The notes under the pieces: generated by a model
Database searches by the model: none
Seen by the model: only the letters and a program-made list of their open reading frames with translations
Told to the model about the DNA's origin: nothing
Part shown: positions 35,461 through 44,924 of the stretch, in pieces
Layout of the letters: every line of letters begins with the position of its first letter
How positions within the stretch are numbered: the first letter of the stretch is position 1
Assembly (NCBI RefSeq): GCF_014698845.1
Contig: NZ_JACJTV010000023.1
Coordinates: 26,570 to 90,569, forward strand
DNA length: 64,000 nucleotides
Direction: 5' to 3'
Origin: Coleofasciculus sp. FACHB-1120
GTDB lineage: Bacteria; Cyanobacteriota; Cyanobacteriia; Cyanobacteriales; FACHB-T130
Made by a program: the position numbers and the translations under genes

Positions 35461-36300
35461 TTACATCACATCTTTATTTTTTATTCTCACTCGCTCATAA
35501 AACTCCTCCATCACTTCAATAAAAGAACTATCTTTCTTCCAAAAAGGCGGATAATCACCCTGTTTTTTAATCAAAATTGCTGGCAAACTTGCCAAAGATG
35601 CCACTTCAACCGTTTGAGGCAGTCGCTTAGTCCCCAGCCAAAATTCTCTGGGATTTATCTTCTCAGGAACCGGAACTTTTTCCAGTGGTGTATAGTAAGA
35701 CGCTGAGGATTCTAAAGGGATTTCTTTTGCTGTGAGTTCAGTAGATAAAACCTCACCTAAAGGAGATTTTGCCAGTTCCGCTTGCAGTGCTTCTTTAGAT
35801 AAGCCTCTGAGTTCAAACAACAGAAACGGATTGTGGTCTAATTGGGACGCTACCAAGTAGTAGACACCCGCGATGTGTTTGCAGGGATTGGCATAATCTG
35901 GACAGGAACAGTTTGTTTTAAAATCTTTACGATTGTGGGGGAGAAGATGCAATCCCAGGTCGGAAAAAGCATCTTCAATATTATCGGGAACTTCATTCAT
36001 CAGCAGCTTAGAGACAAAGCTAGCTTTTGATGAAAGGTGTTTAATCGCCTTCGACCAACTGGATTTATCAATCGGTGTAATTTCAATATTTATAATATAG
36101 GTCGGTTCTTTGTAAACTCCAAAATAGGGATTGACTGAACCTTTAACAACAGCATTAATTTCATTCTGGTCAATTTTGTAGTGGAGAACTTTTCCTCCAT
36201 TCGCATAAGAACGTCCTCGTCCTAATCTCGCAGGATCGGTAAAAGCTTCTAAGGCTTGAATGAAGCGTTTTCCCCACCAGGTACGGCTAAATTGAGCCAT
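35461..36300 (-). CDS. SWIM zinc finger protein, partner of the SNF2 helicase
   Basis: A 279-residue cytoplasmic protein with a SWIM zinc finger near residues 128-145 (NCSCPDYANPCKHIAGVYYL, a CxCx(n)CxH pattern). It starts MAQFSRTWWGKRFIQALEAF, a typical family opening. SWIM domains bind DNA or protein. It begins 2 bases after the stop of the SNF2-type helicase, so the pair is almost certainly cotranscribed and acts together. The pair is common in cyanobacteria; its precise role (DNA repair or transcription recycling) is not established here. Confidence 0.9.
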   Translation of the reverse strand: MAQFSRTWWGKRFIQALEAFTDPARLGRGRSYANGGKVLHYKIDQNEINAVVKGSVNPYFGVYKEPTYIINIEITPIDKSSWSKAIKHLSSKASFVSKLLMNEVPDNIEDAFSDLGLHLLPHNRKDFKTNCSCPDYANPCKHIAGVYYLVASQLDHNPFLLFELRGLSKEALQAELAKSPLGEVLSTELTAKEIPLESSASYYTPLEKVPVPEKINPREFWLGTKRLPQTVEVASLASLPAILIKKQGDYPPFWKKDSSFIEVMEEFYERVRIKNKDVM

Positions 36301-36302
36301 GA

Positions 36303-39300
36303 TTACTCCAAGATTGCAGCTTTGTTAAGTGAAATCAGTTGTTTAAAGGCTTCGTTATCGAGTTCTGTCAGCCAAGCTTCATCGGTACCGACAACAACAG
36401 AAGACAGCTTTTTCTTATCTTCAATCATTTTATCGATGCGTTCTTCCAAAGTTCCAATGGCAATAAATTTGTGAACAAATACATTTTTATTCTGACCAAT
36501 CCGGAAAGCTCTATCTGTTGCCTGATCTTCGACAGCGGGGTTCCACCAGCGGTCAAAGTGGAAAACGTGATTTGCTTTCGTTAACGTAATGCCAACGCCG
36601 CCAGCTTTGAGAGAGAGAATAAACACCGATGGTTCTGTTTCTGGATTTTGAAATTCGCTAATCATTTGTTCTCGCTTGTTGCGGTTGGTGCCTCCGTGAA
36701 TGTAATAAGTGTTGTAATGGTAAGTATGTTTGAGGTATTTTTCTAGAGAGTCGCAAATTTCCTTGAATTGGCTAAAAATCAGCAAACTTTCGCCTTCAGA
36801 AATTGCTTCCTCGACCATTTCCGCCAGACGGCTGAGTTTATGCGATCGCGCGGTTGAAAATTCGCTCCCATCTTGTAAAAATTGCGCTGGATGATTGCAG
36901 ATTTGTTTCAGCCTCAGCAAGGTTGACAAAATTAACCCTTTGCGCTGAATTCCTTCGGAATCATTAATTTTTTCGCTCACATCTTTAACGACAGCTTCAT
37001 AAAGAGAAGCTTGTTCTTTCGTCAAATTGCAATATAGTTTCTGTTCAACTTTATCCGGCAGATCGTTAATAATTGATTGGTCGGTCTTGACTCGACGTAA
37101 AATAAAAGGCTCTACTAATTTCTTCAAGGTCGCAGACTTTACCCGATTATTATCTTTCTGAATTGGGATCTCAAAGCCTTTCCGAAATTGTGCTTCTTTC
37201 CCCAGGTAGCCAGGATTTAAAAAGTTAAAAATTGACCATAAATCTAGTAACCTATTTTCTACTGGTGTTCCCGTTAGTGCCAGTCGATGGTTAGCAGTCA
37301 ACTTTAAAATTGCCTTGGTTTGAGCCGCTTTAGGATTTTTGATATTTTGCGCTTCATCCACTACCACTCGATGCCACTTTAGACTATGCAAAAGTTTTTC
37401 ATCTTTTCGAGTTAAAGTAAACGATGTAATCACTACATCATGCTTAAGACAAGCTTCTTTAAAATCAGCGACTTGTTGAATGCGGCTAGTGCCATGATGC
37501 ACCATTGCTTGTATATGAGGCGCAAATTTTTCGATTTCTTTTTGCCAATTTCCGACAACGGATGTTGGTGCAATCAGCAAAGTCGGTAGGATTGAATCTG
37601 CCGATTCTTTTTCATTGACCAACCGAGCAATTACTTGAACCGACTTACCCAATCCCATATCATCAGCAAGACAACCATTTAGACCGAGCGTTTCTAAATA
37701 TTGCAACCAGGACACGCCGCGTTTTTGGTATTCGCGTAAATTTCCTTGCAACCTTGGCGGATTTTGAACCGGCTCCAGTCTACTTTTATCCTCCAATTTC
37801 GCCATCATTTCTGACAATGTCTGGTCATGCTCGACCTCAATATCATCCTCCGTTGCTGCGGCTAATTTCATGAAATCTAACAGAGTCATTTCTGGCTGCT
37901 CTTTAGCGTGAAATTGCCAGAATTCCAACATTTGCTGCATCTTTTCTTGGTCTAGTTCTATCCACTGACCGCGAAATTGTACCAATGGTGTTTTCGCTTG
38001 GACGAGTTGCTGCCATTCTTTTTGAGTAACCGGATGACCGCCAATTGATAGCTCGTATTGATACTCTACAATCGCGTCTAAACTAAAGTATCCTTTGTTA
38101 GCAGCTTTGGATTTACCAACGCTTCGAGAAGACGTTTTCAGCCGAACTCTGGCTTTCCGACGACCATCCGGCGTCCACCAGGCGGGAACGATGACTTTGT
38201 AACCGGAATCTTCTAATACCCAGGCGCTTTCTTTGAGAAATTCAAAGGCTTCTTGCAGATTAAGTTGCAACCCAATTGGCTGGTCGGTTTCCAATCCCTG
38301 CCATAGTTTAGGATACATCCGCGCTGCATATCCCAAATTCAAAAGCAGATTATTTTCAAAATCTTTGCCAAAGTATTTTTGAATATTTTTTTTAGTTTTC
38401 TGATTTAGTCGCCAATAATCTCCTAAGGAAAGTTTTAAAGAGGGATCTTGTTTGGAGTTAGCCAAAAAAGTAATTTGCCAGTTATCGGTTTCCGAGCTAG
38501 CTTCTTTTAACTGAAAGCAGAGGTCAAAATTTCCTGTATTTTGGCTGCGGGTTAGTTTGGCTTTCCAGGCATACCATTGTTTGTATTCTTCTAAAGCTTT
38601 TTCGGTAGTTTGTGGGTTCTTAGCATCCAAGTAAAAACAATCATAAAGGATAGTATTTGCAATCTGTTGATTGAATTTAGCAGTCGAGGGAGTTTGGGTA
38701 ATTATTTCATGCAACAGACATTCAGAAAAGTGGCAGAGAAAGCTTTCTTTAGAAAAGAATTCAACTGTTGTCCGAGGTACGGAAGAACCGGCAACGCAAA
38801 CTAGAGGCATATAGTCTGCGTATCTTTGAATTAAGGTTTCGTATTTTTCGGAAACAATCTCCCATCCTGAATAAATTTCAAAGGGATTCGCTGTTTGCTT
38901 GCGTTTTCCTTTGGTTACAGCAGGAAGTTCTCGATATTTGAGGCTGGGAATATATTGGTCTTTGAATATAATTTGTTTGAAGGCTTGGGTATAGTGATAC
39001 CAAAATAGGAGGTCTGAACCAATGATAATTTCGCCAAGGTTATGTAAAGCCAAGAAGTGAATATCATTGAGCAGTTTAATAACATTGCTAACCTTGGTAT
39101 AGCTATAACTGCCGGTTTTTACCCTAGTATTGACTTCATAAGTATCGATTTCCCAGTCTGTAAATCCTTCATAGTCTTCGTTAACTTCTTCTTCCAAATA
39201 TTTAATTAATTCAGGAGAAGGAAGAGGCTGGTTATTTGCGGTGGGAAGGGCAATGTATTGAGTAGAAATATTCTCGTTAATCTTATGATAAGGTGCTGCG

Positions 39301-39482
39301 ATTCCCAGTTCATTGGTTAGAAAAGCTTCCAAGTCGTCTTTTGCAAGATGGCTGGGATGGAGGTTTTTTTGCGAGTTGCAGCGTTTTTTTAAAATTGAGG
39401 TTTCTACCCACAGGTAAAATGCACCTGTTTGTAGGAAATTAGCTTCTGCCTTAGGAATCCAAGTACCGTGGAGGATTTTCAT
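36303..39482 (-). CDS. SNF2-family DEAD/DEAH helicase
   Basis: A 1059-residue Swi2/Snf2 ATPase. The long N-terminal region (1-570) includes the bacterial SNF2-associated domain. The helicase core follows: DDMGLGKSVQVIARL (Walker A), LLIAPTSVVGNWQKEI (Ia), VVVDEAQNIKN (Walker B), LALTGTPVENRL (III), LSLKAGGVGITLT (V) and QATDRAFRIGQ (VI). It uses ATP to move along double-stranded DNA. HepA/RapA-like roles (RNA polymerase recycling, remodelling) are possible. The start ATG at 39482 (MKILHGTWIPKAEA) is the conserved N-terminus, with GAGG just upstream. First gene of a two-gene unit with the SWIM protein. Confidence 0.93.
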   Translation of the reverse strand: MKILHGTWIPKAEANFLQTGAFYLWVETSILKKRCNSQKNLHPSHLAKDDLEAFLTNELGIAAPYHKINENISTQYIALPTANNQPLPSPELIKYLEEEVNEDYEGFTDWEIDTYEVNTRVKTGSYSYTKVSNVIKLLNDIHFLALHNLGEIIIGSDLLFWYHYTQAFKQIIFKDQYIPSLKYRELPAVTKGKRKQTANPFEIYSGWEIVSEKYETLIQRYADYMPLVCVAGSSVPRTTVEFFSKESFLCHFSECLLHEIITQTPSTAKFNQQIANTILYDCFYLDAKNPQTTEKALEEYKQWYAWKAKLTRSQNTGNFDLCFQLKEASSETDNWQITFLANSKQDPSLKLSLGDYWRLNQKTKKNIQKYFGKDFENNLLLNLGYAARMYPKLWQGLETDQPIGLQLNLQEAFEFLKESAWVLEDSGYKVIVPAWWTPDGRRKARVRLKTSSRSVGKSKAANKGYFSLDAIVEYQYELSIGGHPVTQKEWQQLVQAKTPLVQFRGQWIELDQEKMQQMLEFWQFHAKEQPEMTLLDFMKLAAATEDDIEVEHDQTLSEMMAKLEDKSRLEPVQNPPRLQGNLREYQKRGVSWLQYLETLGLNGCLADDMGLGKSVQVIARLVNEKESADSILPTLLIAPTSVVGNWQKEIEKFAPHIQAMVHHGTSRIQQVADFKEACLKHDVVITSFTLTRKDEKLLHSLKWHRVVVDEAQNIKNPKAAQTKAILKLTANHRLALTGTPVENRLLDLWSIFNFLNPGYLGKEAQFRKGFEIPIQKDNNRVKSATLKKLVEPFILRRVKTDQSIINDLPDKVEQKLYCNLTKEQASLYEAVVKDVSEKINDSEGIQRKGLILSTLLRLKQICNHPAQFLQDGSEFSTARSHKLSRLAEMVEEAISEGESLLIFSQFKEICDSLEKYLKHTYHYNTYYIHGGTNRNKREQMISEFQNPETEPSVFILSLKAGGVGITLTKANHVFHFDRWWNPAVEDQATDRAFRIGQNKNVFVHKFIAIGTLEERIDKMIEDKKKLSSVVVGTDEAWLTELDNEAFKQLISLNKAAILE

Positions 39483-40174
39483 AGGTAGATGCCTCAAGGA
39501 TTTTTCTGAAATTGTAGCGGGTTAAGGATGCGAACTTCTCGCAGAAGCCGTCCCTTGGGGACATTGCTTCTTATCTGTTGCAATTATTTAGCTGTTTGCG
39601 TCCCTACTGTCAAGTTTTCTAACTGGGTTTTGGATTAAAAAATGTAACGGTAAAAGTTAAAATCCGAGCAAAGGAGAGATTTCTACAAAAAACAAAGATT
39701 GATCATAGAAAGGCAGCCAAGATGTCAGGCGGTTACTTTCTGTTGTGGCTGCGGCTTTTGGAGGGATTCACCTTCTTGGGAATAGGCTTGTACACATAGC
39801 TGCTGTGGTTGCTGTATACACAGTTACAGCCCGGAACTTTCCCGCCAGAGATAGATGTTAGCAAAGCTGGGAGTTGCCACCACAGACTGACAACGGTTCT
39901 ACCGCTAGCACGACAACAATTAAATTGGCGATTGTTATTCTGTTTAAGGAAAACAAAACACCGGATGGGCGTTATGCCGCAGTGGCCCAGTATCGGACAT
40001 CAAAGAAGAGCGACGTCAGATGTCAGAACGGTTTAAATAACAAAAAGCATAGATGGTGTGGAGTTTTTGTCGCTTCCTCCACTTTGTTACTACCGAGGGG
40101 AGGCGCAACCCTCCATCAGAGCGGTCTTAGGTAGTAAACGCTTTCGCTGTAACAACTCATTGTCTATATAAAAA
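39483..40174. other. Long intergenic stretch, no supported gene
   Basis: About 690 bases upstream of the SNF2 gene. There are repeat-like pieces (GCGAACTTCTCGCAGAAGCC near 39529 and GTATACACAG near 39813) and several overlapping short frames, none with a recognisable family. The SNF2 promoter must lie near the right side of 39482. Confidence 0.4.
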
Positions 40175-40202
40175 AGCCTTGACTTCTTAAGGAGTCAAGG
40201 CT
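40175..40202 (-). terminator. Terminator on the minus strand
   Basis: AGCCTTGACT (40175-40184) pairs with AGTCAAGGCT (40193-40202). Read on the minus strand it is followed by TTTTTT, so it would end leftward transcription. The only leftward gene nearby is the antiporter relic just to the right, for which this is probably the old terminator. Confidence 0.6.
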
Positions 40203-40239
40203 CTTCTGTCTGATTATGTTATCTCCATCCTAAATTATT

Positions 40240-40508
40240 TGTGAAGGCAAGATCCTAGACTTCCAGTCAACCAATGTTGAGGATAATTTACTCCATCAAT
40301 CTAGTGCGTTCATTAGCGCCCCAATGGTTGCAAACTCGCGCCAACTTTCACCCGCGAGTTTTGCTGCCATACAAGCTAGTCCTTTACCGGCGATCGCATT
40401 CCTGACTATCATGATCGCGATCGCCCATAATTGTGGCGTGTTGACTAAGCCGATTTGTGTGTTCAAGCGCTTACATCCTGATTTCCGTTCCCAAACTTTT
40501 TTAAGCAA
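40240..40508 (-). pseudogene. Relic of a cation:proton antiporter (Kef/Nha-type)
   Basis: One minus frame reads NTQIGLVNTPQLWAIAIMIV...AAKLAGESWREFATIGALMNA and then fails at 40296. The expected next segment is found in a neighbouring frame as TRLME-stop-IILNIG, matching the family block MNTRGLMELIILNIGL. Only the last few membrane helices of the transporter domain remain, with frameshift and stop. An open start at 40508 is not meaningful. The family call comes from memory of CPA2 antiporters and could be checked by translated search. Confidence 0.65.
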
Positions 40509-40751
40509 GTTTTTGCAACATAACCCAGAAAGTTGCTCTCGAAATCCAGGGGATATTGTTCATATGAGAATATGCCAAACCGCGTTAGGATGAATACAGA
40601 ATCAGTAAGTTGCTATAAGACTTTAACCTGCTGAGTGTGCGGCTTTCTATTCAGAAAATACACCTTTTGGTATTTAGGATCAGGTTCTGATCTCTTCTCC
40701 TTACTGCCGTTAGATGCCTTTTCTAACACGGCTAAATGAAGGAAACTCCTC

Positions 40752-41477
40752 ATGTCAGTATATAAAGATCCTCATCAGCCAATAAAAAATCGACTTCTTG
40801 CCGCTTTGCCTGCCGAGGAGTACGAACGCCTGGTTCCCCACCTACAACTCGTCTCGCTCCCACTCAATCAAGTCCTCTACGAAGTTGGTGTACCAATTGA
40901 ATACGTTTATTTTCCCCAACAGGGAATCGTTTCTTTACTCAGCGTGCTGGAAGATGGCTCAACTGTGGAAGCTGGAATGGTGGGCAATGACGGAATGGTG
41001 GGTCTCCCCGTAATTTTGGGAGGCAACAAAACCAGCAACCGAGCGTTGGTGCAGGTCACAGGCAATGGCATGAGAATGAAGGCAGAGCTGCTCAAATCTG
41101 AGTTTAACCGGGGAAAGGCGCTGCAAAGCTTACTGTTGCGCTATACGCAAGCAATGCTGACTCAGGTTTCTCAAGGAGTTGCCTGCAACCGCATGCATAC
41201 GTTAGAAGAGCGACTTGCTCGGTGGCTGCTAACCGTTCAGGATCGTGTAGAATCAAACCAGTTTCCCCTCACTCAGGAATTTATCGCCCAGATGTTGGGT
41301 ACGCGCCGTTCTGGCGTCACCGTGGCTGCGGGCACCCTCAGCAAAGCGGGAACGATCAGCTACAGCCGTGGCAAAATCACCATTCTGAATCAAGGTGACT
41401 TGGAAGCGATCTCCTGCGAGTGTTATGGAATTATTAAAGCCGAGTTCAGTCGGTTGCTTGACACGGAACACCGTTAG
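40752..41477 (+). CDS. Crp/Fnr-family transcription regulator
   Basis: A 241-residue regulator with an N-terminal cNMP-binding-like beta-roll (YVYFPQQGIVSLLSVLEDGSTVEAGMVG) and a C-terminal winged helix (TQEFIAQMLGTRRSGVTVAAGTLSKAG). The effector-binding arginine of true CRP is not evident, so the ligand is open. Such proteins in cyanobacteria often respond to stress and nutrient cues. The ATG at 40752 is preceded by GAAGGAAA. It stands alone between repeats and a decayed region, so its targets cannot be guessed from context. Confidence 0.9.
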   Translation: MSVYKDPHQPIKNRLLAALPAEEYERLVPHLQLVSLPLNQVLYEVGVPIEYVYFPQQGIVSLLSVLEDGSTVEAGMVGNDGMVGLPVILGGNKTSNRALVQVTGNGMRMKAELLKSEFNRGKALQSLLLRYTQAMLTQVSQGVACNRMHTLEERLARWLLTVQDRVESNQFPLTQEFIAQMLGTRRSGVTVAAGTLSKAGTISYSRGKITILNQGDLEAISCECYGIIKAEFSRLLDTEHR

Positions 41478-41510
41478 ATGGTGGCTCTCGTTTGGATGCA
41501 ATAGACACTC

Positions 41511-41595
41511 GGAACCTCACCCCCAACCCCTCTCCGTTCACGGAGAGGGGTGAATATTGAACCTCTCCTCGTGAACGGGGAGGGACAGGGGTGGG
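41511..41595. repeat. Dispersed repeat GGAACCTCACCCCC... (copy A)
   Basis: It begins GGAACCTCACCCCCAACCCC, has a central TGAATATTGAACC and an end GAACGGGGAGGGACAGGGGTGGG. Near-identical copies lie at 55165-55254 and 55311-55400. It has internal inverted parts (CCTCTCCGT/ACGGAGAGG). The stretch to 42179 otherwise shows no gene I can support. Confidence 0.75.
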
Positions 41596-42179
41596 AGAGA
41601 AATTATTTTTAAATTTTCTGTTTTATAGTATGTGCGAAAGCGAACAGACAGCATTAGCGATCGCGTTTATTGTTGAGATAGTGTTCAGTGTAACTTTATC
41701 TGAAACTGTCATTTTGCGCGGTGTCCTAAGCGCTACTAAGAAGAGCCAAGCACAAAGGGCACAATCATCGTTCATGCTGAGATGCTACCACACCAGATGC
41801 GCCGCTTCTCGTCTACGCTCTGCTGATGCTGCATTCACCATGACAGAGAAAGTTGCACATCCTACATTAAATAGAAAGTGAAGCTCCGTCGTGTTGCCAA
41901 GTGTAAGGGCGAGAATGGCATACTGACAAATGTGATGAGTGATAGGTCAGAGCAACGCTGAGGGGAGAAGGCTTGCTGACCACGAAGTATCCTTAGATGC
42001 CGATAAATCTTTTGAATTTATCTTATATGTCCGAAACCGGACAGACGCTACTGCTACTCGTGTTTATGCTTGAGATAGTAGAGTATAGCGTCCTCTCGTA
42101 GCCCTTGTTGTCTCCTTTAACAGACGACTGAATCAGGAAGTTTCCATCTGTCAGGTTCAAAGGAAATAAGAGGTGTGAA

Positions 42180-42329
42180 ATGAATAATTTAACAGCAATG
42201 CCTTTTAAATATGACGATACAAACCAAGAAAGACAGGTAAAACTTTGGGGAAATGCTTGGAATAAGCTGACTCCAAAACAGAAAGAATTAGTTTCTGAAA
42301 TTCTTGGGAATTTAAACAAAGAAGTGTAG
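42180..42329 (+). CDS. Small hypothetical protein (49 residues)
   Basis: An ATG at 42180 opens MNNLTAMPFKYDDTNQERQ and ends with LTPKQKELVSEILGNLNKEV. The second half would form an amphipathic helix. Composition and absence of stops look gene-like, but no family is recognised and no strong ribosome binding site is seen. It could be a real small protein or a piece of a lost gene. The following 42330-42657 stretch contains only the repeat-like palindrome CGCCTTGCACCGCTTGCGG...AGGCG. Confidence 0.4.
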   Translation: MNNLTAMPFKYDDTNQERQVKLWGNAWNKLTPKQKELVSEILGNLNKEV

Positions 42330-42657
42330 AAGCCTGGTAGTGCGCCCCATTGCCAAAGATGCGGATAATCATCGTTCATACTGCCTTGCCCTCAACGTTG
42401 GTTGCTTTGATACCAAGGTAGGCTAAAGGCCTCTTTATCTTTTGGAATATCTGTTAAGGAATGTTCTACTTTGTGAGGATGAGGCTAGATGTATTCACCG
42501 CTAAAGTCTATTACAGCGATCGCAATTTATTTTGATAAAGCCAGAAAGCAAAATCCCGCCTTGCACCGCTTGCGGTGCAAGGCGGGATCGATTCTAAACA
42601 ATTCGTAAAAAAATCTACCCGATTTGACAATTCGCTATACTTTTAAATCTCAAGATA

Positions 42658-44013
42658 ATGATGCAAACATCACAATCACCTGTTTATAATACTCCTCCCC
42701 GGACTAAAGCTGCTTATGAGTTAGAAGTTTTGTTGGACTACCTAAAGCGAAGCCGTGGCTTTGATTTTACCGGCTACAAGCGTCCTAGCCTAATGCGCTT
42801 GATACTGAACCGGATGCAGAAGGTAGGGACTGAAAGCTGTACTAAGTATATTGATTACCTAAAGGAGCATCCCGAAGAATTTAGTCACCTATTTAACACA
42901 CTCTTAGTTAACGTTACTTCTTTCTTCCGCGATCGCTCAGTTTGGGATTATTTGTCTAAGGATCTGCTTCCTCAGCTTATTGCCAATAAGGCAGCAGACG
43001 AACCGATTCGAGTTTGGAGTGCTGCTTGCGCTTCCGGGGAGGAAGCTTATTCTATAGCAATTGTGCTTGCGGAGATCCTTGGAATAGAACAGTTCCAGGC
43101 GCGGGTAAAAATCTACGGAACAGATATCGATGAGGAGGCTCTGAAGCAAGCTCGTCTAGGAACTTTCACCGATAGGGAAGTTACAGGGATTTCTCCCAAC
43201 TTATTAGAGAAATATTTTGAGAGCAACACTTCTAACAGCTACGTTTTTCGGAAGGATTTGCGTTCTTCGTTGCTGTTTAGCCGCCACAACTTAATTGAAG
43301 ATGCGCCCATCTCCCGCCTCGATCTGCTGATGTGTCGCAACGCCCTGATGTATTTCAATCCCGAAATCCAGAAAAAAATCCAGTCTCGCTTTCACTTTGC
43401 GCTCCGCGATAGTGGCTTTCTCTTATTAGGTCAAGCAGAGGGACTGCTCAACAGCGCCCATACTTTCAACATCGTGGATTTGAAGCGACGGATTTATATG
43501 AAGGCACCAAAGGTGAATCTGTACATGAGTCCATCTGACCTCCAGGACTCCAGGCGCGATCGCATCCGCGAACGCTCCGCTTCTCCGAAAGAGCAGTTGC
43601 GATCGCTCATCCAGGCGAACGATGAAAAGGCAGTGAAGCCTTTAGAAGTGAAGCCTCTAGAGAAACAACCCCCATATTTACGGCAAGAGTTCCAGCAAGA
43701 ATTCCAGCAAGAATTCCAGCCAGCGGTAGAACGCAAGCAACCCTTACCTTCCCAGCCAGAGTTAAAAACTGAGCAGACACAACTCCTGGTGCTGCGGGAA
43801 GAGCTAAAAACCGTTCAACAAGAACGTCTGGATCTCAAAAAACAGTTGAATGAGACTCAAGAGGAACTCCAGTCCACCCACGAACAACTACAGGCAATGA
43901 ATCAGGAGTTGCAGTCCCTATCGGAAGAACTGTACCAGCGCAACGAAGAACTCAATCAAGCCAAGGCTTTATTAAAGACGATAACGCAACCTAAATTTCA
44001 GGGAGTTGCCTAG
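42658..44013 (+). CDS. CheR-type protein-glutamate O-methyltransferase with coiled-coil tail
   Basis: A 451-residue protein. The CheR N-domain (ELEVLLDYLKRSRGFDFTGYKRPSL) and SAM-binding domain (RVWSAACASGEEAYSIAIVLAE, GTDIDEEALKQAR, FSRHNLIEDAPISRLDLLMCRN) are intact, so it likely methylates glutamates of a chemoreceptor-like protein. The C-terminal third has a triplicated QQEFQ unit (encoded by a 12-bp tandem repeat near 43685-43720), then a helix ELKTVQQERLDLKK...EELQSLSEELYQRNEELNQA. That helix is the linker which in larger CheB-CheR-PAS-kinase fusions leads into PAS domains; here the gene ends after it. Confidence 0.88.
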   Translation: MMQTSQSPVYNTPPRTKAAYELEVLLDYLKRSRGFDFTGYKRPSLMRLILNRMQKVGTESCTKYIDYLKEHPEEFSHLFNTLLVNVTSFFRDRSVWDYLSKDLLPQLIANKAADEPIRVWSAACASGEEAYSIAIVLAEILGIEQFQARVKIYGTDIDEEALKQARLGTFTDREVTGISPNLLEKYFESNTSNSYVFRKDLRSSLLFSRHNLIEDAPISRLDLLMCRNALMYFNPEIQKKIQSRFHFALRDSGFLLLGQAEGLLNSAHTFNIVDLKRRIYMKAPKVNLYMSPSDLQDSRRDRIRERSASPKEQLRSLIQANDEKAVKPLEVKPLEKQPPYLRQEFQQEFQQEFQPAVERKQPLPSQPELKTEQTQLLVLREELKTVQQERLDLKKQLNETQEELQSTHEQLQAMNQELQSLSEELYQRNEELNQAKALLKTITQPKFQGVA

Positions 44014-44126
44014 CGATCGCTCTGAATTATTTCGATTCACAACCTAAACCGGAGTCAGGCTGCACCGGCTTGTATCTCACCTAAGTGGCACTTATCTTGT
44101 TCAATGCCCGACAGGAGAGGACAAGC

Positions 44127-44651
44127 ATGGGAACTGAGAAAGGTTCCAGAAAATCGAGACGGCGAGATACCTCATTTCAACTTGAGGGCGTTTCCGTAAA
44201 TCTGAAAGAACCATTCTTGGTAACGGTTCTAGGCGTTTTTATGGTTGTCCGGGGTGGAATGTTTTTTCTGAATCCTCAACTGGCGACCTTAGAATGCGAT
44301 CGCCTTCAGTCTTTGGCTATGTGTAAACTCGTGGTGTCGAGTTTGCGAGGGGAAACCGTGACTCCCTTCCCACTCGATCGGTTAGAGAAAGCAACCGTTC
44401 AGAAACATGGGAAATCAAATCAGCTTGTCTTGTTAACATCTGATGATGAGAACCTCTACTTTCCAATGAATAACAGTTTTAGCTTTACAGAAAGTAAAGC
44501 CTCCCAGATTAATGAGTTTGTGCAAGATCCAAAAGCCAAGTCTCTAAAACTGGAGCAGGATAGTCGTTGGTTCGCCTATCCGCTTGGAGCTAGTTTGATA
44601 ATGTTAGGAAGTTTATCTCTCTGGTTTACCTTAAAGGATTTTCTAGATTAG
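44127..44651 (+). CDS. Hypothetical membrane protein with two helices
   Basis: A 174-residue protein starting at ATG 44127, chosen because AGGAGAGG lies just before it. Hydrophobic helices at about residues 29-47 (PFLVTVLGVFMVVRGGMFF) and 153-170 (PLGASLIMLGSLSLWFTL) flank a soluble middle that resembles PH-like membrane-associated domains (PFPLDRLEKATVQKHGKSNQ). I recognise no family with certainty. The protein at 59169-59615 has a broadly similar make-up. Confidence 0.65.
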   Translation: MGTEKGSRKSRRRDTSFQLEGVSVNLKEPFLVTVLGVFMVVRGGMFFLNPQLATLECDRLQSLAMCKLVVSSLRGETVTPFPLDRLEKATVQKHGKSNQLVLLTSDDENLYFPMNNSFSFTESKASQINEFVQDPKAKSLKLEQDSRWFAYPLGASLIMLGSLSLWFTLKDFLD

Positions 44652-44924
44652 TCTAAACGTCGCTCTAATTTCTAATCCTCTTTGCAAGCGCGATCGCATG
44701 ATGGGTCAGGTACGATATAACTACGGTATAGACGGTTTTCTACAGCTAAGTAAAGCTTAAATAAATCGTTATGCCGCTCGCTTGGGGAGCTGTGGATGAA
44801 GTTCAAGAAGTTCTAGAAGGAATCGGTGCTGGTAGATGCTGGAGCAGTCGGTGAGAAGCAACTTTAGAGAGGCGATCGCTTTTGCAGGGACGATCAAGTT
44901 CGGGCAGAAAAAATTAGATTTCCT

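Noticed and set aside
39809..40134. Overlapping plus-strand ORFs (75 and 86 residues)
   Set aside because: Both frames are open but neither shows a family or conserved motif; one short segment looks protein-like but is not enough.
41591..41881. 96-residue plus-strand ORF
   Set aside because: It begins inside the dispersed repeat and reads through HIP1 and repeat-like sequence; no domain is visible.
42023..42379. 118-residue minus-strand ORF
   Set aside because: It is antisense to the more gene-like 49-residue ORF and shows no family.
44770..44853. 27-codon ORF starting MPLAWGAVDEVQEVLEGIG
   Set aside because: Short, no ribosome binding site, no family; possibly a decayed fragment but not supportable.
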